A stretch of DNA of 64,000 bases from the NCBI GenBank assembly GCA_963169695.1, contig CAUJDS010000082.1:1-64000 (forward strand), read 5' to 3'. The DNA is from Bdellovibrionota bacterium (GTDB lineage: Bacteria > Bdellovibrionota > UBA1018 > CAUJDS01). Below are positions 58,307 through 64,000 of this stretch, in pieces. A program made the translations under genes and the position numbers. The stretch's first letter is position 1. Every line of letters starts with the position of its first letter. The notes under the pieces were generated by a model. That model saw only the letters and a program-made list of their open reading frames with translations, made no database searches and was not told the DNA's origin.

Positions 58307-60033
58307 GCACTGTGATTTCTCAGGATAATTTAGACAGACTTAGAAGCTATACCAAGAGCGCGCTGAAGGCGGCGTCCAATATCTATCCTGCAGCTCTTCA
58401 GGTACCGATGTCAGATCCAATTCAGATTTTAGCGGAGATGGTTGCTGATACTGCCGTGGCTATCGATGCCAAATTGGACGAGTTGCCAGTCAGTATTTCT
58501 CGGCAAATGCCGCATCTCTTTGGACTTACTCCACAGGAAGCTCAGCCCGCCTTTGGTCATTTGCTATTTGAGGCAAGCAGCCAGGTTACTGACTCCTTTT
58601 CTTTGTTAAAGGGAACCACTCTTACAACCCTGGGCACGACTCCCGTAAGGTATAGCATTTTGGAAGATGTGACTATCCACCCGGGCGCATCCGTGACTTT
58701 CGAACAAAAAGGCTCAGAAATTGTAATTGGAATCAAAGGAGTAGACCTGCAGTCAGATCTTGTTCTCTTTTTTGATCTTGAGGCAAAGGGCGAGGAAATT
58801 ATTGAGTGGTTTGGGCTGAAAGGCTCACAGTGGATCAGAATAAATGCCATTGACCAATCCAATGGGCTTTCAAGGTCAGGCAGTATTGCATTCTTGATGG
58901 AAGGTCTCTTAGAGCCCTCTCTGCTGAACGGTGAATCCTCCATTTGGATTAAGGGAATTACAGGGAACGGAAATTCGGCAAGTTCGGTGAGATCTATCTA
59001 TCCAAATGTTTCTGCAGTCCATAACGTCACGATTCATGAAAAGTTTTGTCTTGGCTCAGGGGAAGGATTACCAAACCAACGGTTTAAGCTTCCGCCTGGC
59101 TTTTTAATTAATGAGATGTCTCTATTTACCTATGCCCCAGATGGTACCACGACCCAATGGCGAGAAGTTCAAAGCTTGGATCTCTGCAATGAACTCCACG
59201 ATGCCTACCTTTTTGACGCTGTCACGTCTGAAGTGGTCTTCGGCGATGGTATTAACGGCAGAATCGCTCCAAGAGGATTCGACAACATATGGGTAAAGAA
59301 CCTTTGCTTAAGCGACGGACAAAAAGGCAATCAACCACCCAGTACAGCCCTCATTCTCGAGAAACATGACTGGCGTATTCAGTCAGTGACTCTTTTAGGT
59401 GGTCTTGAAGGGGGTACGGATCCTTCTACGGATCACGACTTATTACATCATTTGCATGTACTCCTGAGATCCTCTGACAGAGCTATTACTTTGGAAGATT
59501 TTCGTGATTTTGCGATTCTGGCAAGTGCGCGAATTGGCGCTGCATTTGCTTATAAAAACAGTAGCGACAGTGTAGAGGTAAGCATACTACTTAAGCCTCA
59601 GTATTCCTTAGAAAGTCAGAAACTAGACTTTTCTCCAGCATCTATCGATCTCGCAACGGTCGAAGAGTATCTGAGAAAGCGAACATTGCCAGGCTTGAGA
59701 CTCGTAGTGACAGGTCCAAAATATCGGGATCTCACGGTTAGAGTCAAAGCGGTGGTCTCTACCCAAGCTTCTATTGCAAAAACAGTAATCGCACAGGCCA
59801 TTCAGGACTTCCTTTCACCCTATTCCAAGAATAGCGATCCTGTAAAACCTGGCACGACCATTTCCAAGAAACTTTTACTTGATGTTCTTGAGTCCGTGAT
59901 CGGAGTGGAAGTAGTCAAAAGTGTATACCTAGAGGATGCATTGTCCGGAGTAACGTCATCACTTATTTACCTTGGCGAATCTGAGCTACCTAGAATTAGG
60001 CTAGAGTTGGAGCTTGAGGAGGGCAATTCGTGA
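58303..60033 (+). CDS. Baseplate J/gp6-like protein
   Basis: The 576-residue protein starts at GTG 58303. It has the baseplate J layout: helical start, TQWREVQSLDLCNELHDAYL FDA with VVFGDGINGRIAPRG in the middle, VTLLGGLEGGTDPSTDHDLL, and a C-terminal wedge domain (TVRVKAVVSTQASIAKTVI AQAIQDFLSPYS). This corresponds to Afp11/T4 gp6, the main wedge ring. Overlaps on both sides place it in the operon. Confidence 0.9.
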   Translation: MSTVISQDNLDRLRSYTKSALKAASNIYPAALQVPMSDPIQILAEMVADTAVAIDAKLDELPVSISRQMPHLFGLTPQEAQPAFGHLLFEASSQVTDSFSLLKGTTLTTLGTTPVRYSILEDVTIHPGASVTFEQKGSEIVIGIKGVDLQSDLVLFFDLEAKGEEIIEWFGLKGSQWIRINAIDQSNGLSRSGSIAFLMEGLLEPSLLNGESSIWIKGITGNGNSASSVRSIYPNVSAVHNVTIHEKFCLGSGEGLPNQRFKLPPGFLINEMSLFTYAPDGTTTQWREVQSLDLCNELHDAYLFDAVTSEVVFGDGINGRIAPRGFDNIWVKNLCLSDGQKGNQPPSTALILEKHDWRIQSVTLLGGLEGGTDPSTDHDLLHHLHVLLRSSDRAITLEDFRDFAILASARIGAAFAYKNSSDSVEVSILLKPQYSLESQKLDFSPASIDLATVEEYLRKRTLPGLRLVVTGPKYRDLTVRVKAVVSTQASIAKTVIAQAIQDFLSPYSKNSDPVKPGTTISKKLLLDVLESVIGVEVVKSVYLEDALSGVTSSLIYLGESELPRIRLELELEEGNS

Positions 60034-60677
60034 AAAAAGATTTCTACGGAACCTACACAAATTCCCTCGGTTGCATAAGATTACTCCCTGATCCTATCCG
60101 ATCACAGTACCTTCATTGGATAGAAGACTCCACACAACCGTTGAAGGACCGACTCAATACAGCAAGATCGCTCGAGCGAATTTCTAAAATTGATGAATTT
60201 CCAAAAAGCGCGCTTAGCTGGGCACAACGGTTTCTCAATGAGACGCTCAACGGTCCATTTAGGAAACTCAATCCCAAAGGCTTGGACAGTCAGTCTGTTT
60301 TTCGATTTCTGAACTACCGAAACGCCCGAGGCACAGTTCGAGGAATGCAAATGTTACTTGATCTCGCTTTCCCAGAGTTGAACGCAATCGTACAGCCCTA
60401 TGATAGTGGCAGAGGATATTTTCAGCTCGATCAAACTGAACTCGGAGATTGTAGCTGCCTAATGACTGAAGAGGAGCAGCTAAACAAAATTCAAATAGTC
60501 TTTCCTAGTCTATGTCAGACAGACACGCCCGAATTAGTAAAAGAGGCGCAACGCCTGATGCTCTCAGAGGTGCCAGTAACCTGCCAAATGGAGTTTACCT
60601 TTTCTGATGACCTAAACTCTTCACAAAAACCCCCGACCGTTAGCAATTCATTTTTCACACTAGGAGAATCATTATGA
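60030..60677 (+). CDS. Baseplate wedge protein, tail protein I/gp7-like
   Basis: The 215-residue protein has the small helical pattern of Afp12/phage tail protein I (LLPDPIRSQYLHWIEDSTQP LKDRLNTA and GTVRGMQMLLDLAFPELN AIVQPY). Phage and eCIS clusters place it directly after baseplate J, as here. Similarity is moderate, and its position carries much of the assignment. Confidence 0.75.
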   Translation: MKKDFYGTYTNSLGCIRLLPDPIRSQYLHWIEDSTQPLKDRLNTARSLERISKIDEFPKSALSWAQRFLNETLNGPFRKLNPKGLDSQSVFRFLNYRNARGTVRGMQMLLDLAFPELNAIVQPYDSGRGYFQLDQTELGDCSCLMTEEEQLNKIQIVFPSLCQTDTPELVKEAQRLMLSEVPVTCQMEFTFSDDLNSSQKPPTVSNSFFTLGESL

Positions 60678-62197
60678 TTACCACTGACCGAACGATGGAC
60701 CGTTCTATGTACTTCTTTCAAGGCCAACGACTTTCCGCCACAGACTTGAATGAAATGATAAATTTCACAAAAAAGAGAGACGCTCTGCTGGCCCATGTCT
60801 TAGTTGGACAAAAAGGGATCATAGAGGACTTCGAATCTGCATTTACCATCAATGTAATCGACTCTGAGAACATGTCTCTCCAAATTCAACCCGGTGCTGC
60901 CATCAATTCCAATGGTGATCTCCTATGGGTCAAAGATCCAGTTGTCCTGTCATTGAGAGAAAAAGCCACTGGCAATTGTGAACTATACTACTTGCAGGTA
61001 ACCCCTAAGGAAGTCCTTGAAAATTCCACTAACGAGACACAGAATCAAGAAGCAGCCACAGAATTTAGGTATCGACGATTCGGCAGTGAGATCTCCCTTT
61101 CACGACGACTCGAAACGGCGGCGGTCGAGCTTGGAAGAATCTACCTATCTGCGGATGCAAAGTCACTAAGGCTTAGTGGCGAAGAACTAGCTGCGACTCC
61201 AAACAACTTGGGTGTTTTTGACGTTTCTTTAGCTCCTAGGATATCGATAGCGTCTCGCAACACTATGAACTTCAGGGATCAACGGTACTTAACCCAAGTA
61301 TTGCGAAATTTCAGAGAGCTGCTAAGAAAGATAGGGTCTCAGTTTCCAAAGTTGGAAAAGCTAAAGGAAGTCTCTCAAGTTTCAATTTATATCGAAGCCG
61401 AATTGAGTGAAGGAATCTTTTTAAAAAAGAAACTACATTTTCTTTTGACAGAACTTGAGAAGTCCCTAGGAGATTGCATTGAGGAAATTCGAATCACAAC
61501 TCAGTCTTCTCATCCCAAACTAGGGTCTTTTTGGAATGATCTATTGCAAACGATCTCTCATTTAACCGGTCCTTCAAATACAGCTTCCTTGCAAGAATTT
61601 AGACAGCTAGAAGAAGTAACTGTTCAAATGAGTGAGCGTTTCCTACAGAGCACCACTACAGAAGAAAGAAAGGTCATGTCTCAACAAAGTATAGAAGATG
61701 TGAGACATATCGACTTCGCATTTCATGCCAGGCATAGTTTCGGTGGGACTGTCTATAGCCTCAAGTCTGCAATTATTGGTGAAGCTCTTCAGCAGTCCAT
61801 CGAAGCTCAAACACATTTTGATACTCAAAAAGCAATCAATGCCAAATACGGAAATGGTAAAGCTTTCTCAGGAAAAGGTAGGTTTTACTCCGAAGGTAAG
61901 CTTCATTTAAAAAACCTTCCGTTTTCGGCCGATAGAAATTCTGTCTTATTTTTTCAGGTCTACAAACGAAGAGCGGCACAGGATTTTTCTGTTGTTCTTA
62001 ATGGGCAGGTGTTGCAGCAAGAAAGGCTCAGCCCTAGTGAACACATCGATGAGGTCATCAATATTGGAGTATTGGTAAACTCAAGCCTTCTCTCCGTCGG
62101 AGAGAATCAGCTGACCATCGACATTCATCGAATTGATTTAGATTTCGGACTTCTTGGCATTTGGCTTTACCAAGAGTCAGAAAGCAGGACTTCATGA
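60674..62197 (+). CDS. Unknown structural protein, probable baseplate or fibre component
   Basis: The 507-residue protein begins MYFFQGQRLSATDLNEMINF and GAAINSNGDLLWV, a beta-rich opening seen in tail-fibre-base proteins of phages. A long helical middle (NFRELLRKIGSQFPKLEKLK EVSQV and beyond) follows. The C-terminal 130 residues look like a jelly-roll domain (LLSVGENQLTIDIHRIDLDF GLLGIWLYQES). A role in baseplate-fibre attachment or in binding the host envelope is plausible from position. No known family recognised. Confidence 0.5.
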   Translation: MITTDRTMDRSMYFFQGQRLSATDLNEMINFTKKRDALLAHVLVGQKGIIEDFESAFTINVIDSENMSLQIQPGAAINSNGDLLWVKDPVVLSLREKATGNCELYYLQVTPKEVLENSTNETQNQEAATEFRYRRFGSEISLSRRLETAAVELGRIYLSADAKSLRLSGEELAATPNNLGVFDVSLAPRISIASRNTMNFRDQRYLTQVLRNFRELLRKIGSQFPKLEKLKEVSQVSIYIEAELSEGIFLKKKLHFLLTELEKSLGDCIEEIRITTQSSHPKLGSFWNDLLQTISHLTGPSNTASLQEFRQLEEVTVQMSERFLQSTTTEERKVMSQQSIEDVRHIDFAFHARHSFGGTVYSLKSAIIGEALQQSIEAQTHFDTQKAINAKYGNGKAFSGKGRFYSEGKLHLKNLPFSADRNSVLFFQVYKRRAAQDFSVVLNGQVLQQERLSPSEHIDEVINIGVLVNSSLLSVGENQLTIDIHRIDLDFGLLGIWLYQESESRTS

Positions 62198-62772
62198 TTG
62201 TAAATTTTTTTGCCGGAATAGCGGCTGCTCTTAAAGCGCTCTTTAGGGCTGAAGATGATGTTGCTAAGATTACCCCTGAAGGATGGGAAATTCTAGGCGC
62301 ATGGAAGGAAGAAAACCCCTATAAGCAAGTATTTCAGAATGCGAGAAGGTTGCCGGAAGATTCTCTGGGAGCCAGTCCGGTGCAGGCTGCTCTTGTTTTT
62401 GCAAGGGGCAGAGACTTAGGAAGCATTTGCTACCTTCGTGAAGGAACCTATACCCTTGGTACGAGCTGTTCCAATTCTATTGTCATAACTACTTCCGTTC
62501 TTTCGGAGCGTAAACTTCGACTTCAAATTAAGTCCGGAAAACTGTACGCCGAAACAAGCAACCCGGATTCTCCAATCTACATCAATGGGCATCCAGCCAT
62601 GAAAGCTGAACTAGTCGACCAGGACGAAATTAGCTTTAGTGGTGCTGTATTCTTTTATCAGCAGCTCTTTCAGGTGCCGGGAACATCGGATCAAGCCGTT
62701 CCTCAGACGGGACTAACCTTTGACGTAAGAGGACATATCGAAAGGGGGAGCCATGTTGGAAGCACTAACTAA
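62194..62772 (+). CDS. FHA-like domain protein
   Basis: From the ATG at 62194 (overlapping the previous stop) the frame gives 192 residues. Residues about 80-160 fit an FHA beta-sandwich: YLREGTYTLGTSCSNSIVIT, SERKLRLQIKSGKLYAETSN, SPIYINGHPA and DQDEISFSGAVFFY. The phosphothreonine-binding Arg of GR and the SRH motif are changed (LGT, SERK), so it probably serves as a binding scaffold instead of a phospho-reader. The next gene overlaps it by 20 bases. Confidence 0.6.
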   Translation: MIVNFFAGIAAALKALFRAEDDVAKITPEGWEILGAWKEENPYKQVFQNARRLPEDSLGASPVQAALVFARGRDLGSICYLREGTYTLGTSCSNSIVITTSVLSERKLRLQIKSGKLYAETSNPDSPIYINGHPAMKAELVDQDEISFSGAVFFYQQLFQVPGTSDQAVPQTGLTFDVRGHIERGSHVGSTN

Positions 62773-64000
62773 GCTTGGAAATAGTATCGCTATAAGAGCA
62801 GAAAGAGCGCAAGAAGCGTTTTCAGCAGCCTTCAAAAAAAGCATTAGTAACTCACCGAGTAAAGCTACCGTTCTATCAAAAAAAGTTGGTTGGCTCTATC
62901 GCGATGATTCAGATGACCTTGCAAGGTATGAATTAGTAGCCGGCACCAACTACCTCATCCTTACTGAACCTTCCAGAATTGTTGCAGCGAGTGCCCAAGT
63001 TCAACCTGAGATTCAGAATCTACTATTCTCTGACGATGCCCTTCTTGTTGAAGTATCCCCTGGCCAAGTGAAGATCGATGTAGGTGGCAAATCAGGCGTC
63101 TTCTACCACGGGGACCTTTTCCTTCATAACAATGTTCAGTACAGAGTCGCGCTTTTGTCTGCTAGGTCCTATTTGCAATGGTTTAATACCGCCGCACTCA
63201 TTCTGAGTCTTAGCTTTTTGTCGACTTTTTCTTATGCTGATACATCTGAACCTGCAAACAAGGATTCGGCACCCACTCCCCCTAGCAATATTTTATCTAT
63301 TGAAGCCAAGGATGTGGTGAAAGCCCCCTATCGCACGGAATTCGATGTAGAATTTGCCATTCCTGGGCTCCAGAAGTTTCAGACCGATAAGGTCATTTCG
63401 GAAGTAAAGGCTGATGATCAAACCTTCTCCTTAAATTTGAGAAGAGCCAAAAGGCACGAAGTTAGAATGGTTATTGCTGTTGATGTCAGCAGTCTTTGCG
63501 TTGCGCGTAATATGGAAGACTCGCTCAATAGAGAGGTTGCAGACATCCTCTCACGTTTGGACTCAGCAACTCCAGTAAGCCTGGTGGAGTACTATCGTTC
63601 ATCAAACAATGAACAGATTTTCAATTCGGTCTTCCGAAACCGTACCCCAGATCAAGTGGAGGGCAAAAAGCAGTATGTTTCTTGTAGGTCCGAGTCCTCT
63701 TCCATCAATGGAATGGAAGCCATCGAGCGGCTAGAGACAGAGTTCAAGGAATTAGAGTTTGAAGAACCCAATCGAGTTTCCAAAAGCTGGAAGAGAAATG
63801 TCGTCGTGCTGATCACTTCTGGTAATCTCATGTACACAGAAAAGAGCGAAAGACTCGTCAGCAAGCTCGATCTTGAGGTTTATGGGCTCGTCTACTCGAG
63901 AACCATGCCTGAGTATCCTCTTAACATCATCAAGCCGCTCACAGAAGTACATGACGGCAAGCTACTTTGGTGGCCCCAGTCAAAGCCCATTAACTTTATG
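62753..64000 (+). CDS. Membrane-anchored vWA-like protein (3' end outside window)
   Basis: The frame is open from the ATG at 62753 (GGGGGAG just upstream) to the window end, 416 codons so far. Residues 1-140 are a cytoplasmic-looking domain with strands similar to an FHA/YscD-like fold (YELVAGTNYLILTEPSRIVA). One membrane helix follows (FNTAALILSLSFLSTFSYAD, about 144-163), then a long linker and a von Willebrand A-like domain beginning VRMVIAVDVSSLCVARNMED with NVVVLITSGNLMYTEKSERL later. The metal site DxSxS is changed (DVSSL). It may anchor the injection system to the membrane. Confidence 0.65.
   Translation, partial: MLEALTKLGNSIAIRAERAQEAFSAAFKKSISNSPSKATVLSKKVGWLYRDDSDDLARYELVAGTNYLILTEPSRIVAASAQVQPEIQNLLFSDDALLVEVSPGQVKIDVGGKSGVFYHGDLFLHNNVQYRVALLSARSYLQWFNTAALILSLSFLSTFSYADTSEPANKDSAPTPPSNILSIEAKDVVKAPYRTEFDVEFAIPGLQKFQTDKVISEVKADDQTFSLNLRRAKRHEVRMVIAVDVSSLCVARNMEDSLNREVADILSRLDSATPVSLVEYYRSSNNEQIFNSVFRNRTPDQVEGKKQYVSCRSESSSINGMEAIERLETEFKELEFEEPNRVSKSWKRNVVVLITSGNLMYTEKSERLVSKLDLEVYGLVYSRTMPEYPLNIIKPLTEVHDGKLLWWPQSKPINFM

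Noticed and set aside
1-64000. CRISPR array, integrase, rRNA or origin of replication
   Set aside because: I saw no regularly spaced direct repeats, no integrase or transposase gene, no rRNA sequence and no DnaA-box cluster.

Overview
The window looks like chromosomal DNA from a Gram-negative, aerobic or microaerobic bacterium, most plausibly of the Bdellovibrionota/Oligoflexia group or a nearby deltaproteobacterial lineage. The reasons are the very short intergenic spaces with many ATGA start/stop overlaps, a Myxococcus-type AglX/AglV/PglI energy module, a penicillin-insensitive murein endopeptidase, an MltD-like transglycosylase with LysM domains, and a complete cbb3 oxidase operon. This placement is inference; no rRNA is present in the window.

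Region 1 (about 1-13,960) is loose and accessory. It holds a PLP-dependent decarboxylase, a large exported protein of unknown function, an S41-like peptidase, two damaged acetyltransferase genes, a toxin-antitoxin pair with a palindromic operator, a lipocalin-like/unknown-domain fusion, and a hybrid histidine kinase whose membrane domain carries all five residues known for ethylene/copper binding in plant ETR1. Four copies of a roughly 70-bp multi-hairpin repeat, a degraded copy of part of the decarboxylase gene and several gene relics show past rearrangement here.

Region 2 (about 13,960-31,330) is compact housekeeping and envelope DNA: GNAT and MepA-like peptidase, an outer-membrane barrel, OxyR, a B12-binding-type radical SAM protein with a Cys-cluster partner, a lipoprotein zinc peptidase followed by a separately encoded propeptide-like protein, threonine ammonia-lyase, a metallophosphoesterase, tRNA-Leu(UAG), tRNA-Arg(UCU), mtnA, trmB, a cupredoxin and a DMT transporter. 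It ends in a block of ribosomal protein genes (S18, L33, L24, L31, L32) that lack the zinc-binding cysteines.

Region 3 (about 31,330-43,470) is a metal and respiration block. A bufferin-type RiPP operon (Cys-rich precursor, DUF692 MNIO enzyme, DUF2063 partner, divergent DoxX) runs directly into the zinc-free ribosomal genes, with a strong terminator between precursor and enzyme genes. Next to it is the cbb3 oxidase operon ccoI-ccoS-ccoNO-ccoQ-ccoP-ccoG plus a TauE/SafE-like gene, with a fused CcoNO and a single-haem CcoP, followed by an MltD-like transglycosylase.

Region 4 (about 43,500-64,000, running off the end) is the most unusual part. An AglX/AglV-type proton-channel operon ends, two bases later, in a divergent contractile-sheath paralogue. 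After a 350-bp AT-rich gap comes a contractile injection system operon: a DUF4255-like cap protein, sheath, tube, then an inserted cassette of a Ycf46-like AAA+ ATPase, a DUF1257 (Ycf35-like) protein, a DUF2997 protein and a radical SAM enzyme. It continues with a VgrG/gpD-type hub without a spike, a pentapeptide-repeat protein, gp25, a baseplate J/gp6 protein, a tail-protein-I/gp7-like protein, an unknown structural protein, an FHA-like protein and a membrane-anchored vWA-like protein cut by the window end. The linkage of the organelle-type Ycf46/Ycf35/DUF2997/radical SAM cassette and an ExbBD-type motor to a contractile sheath is my best candidate for an undescribed system.
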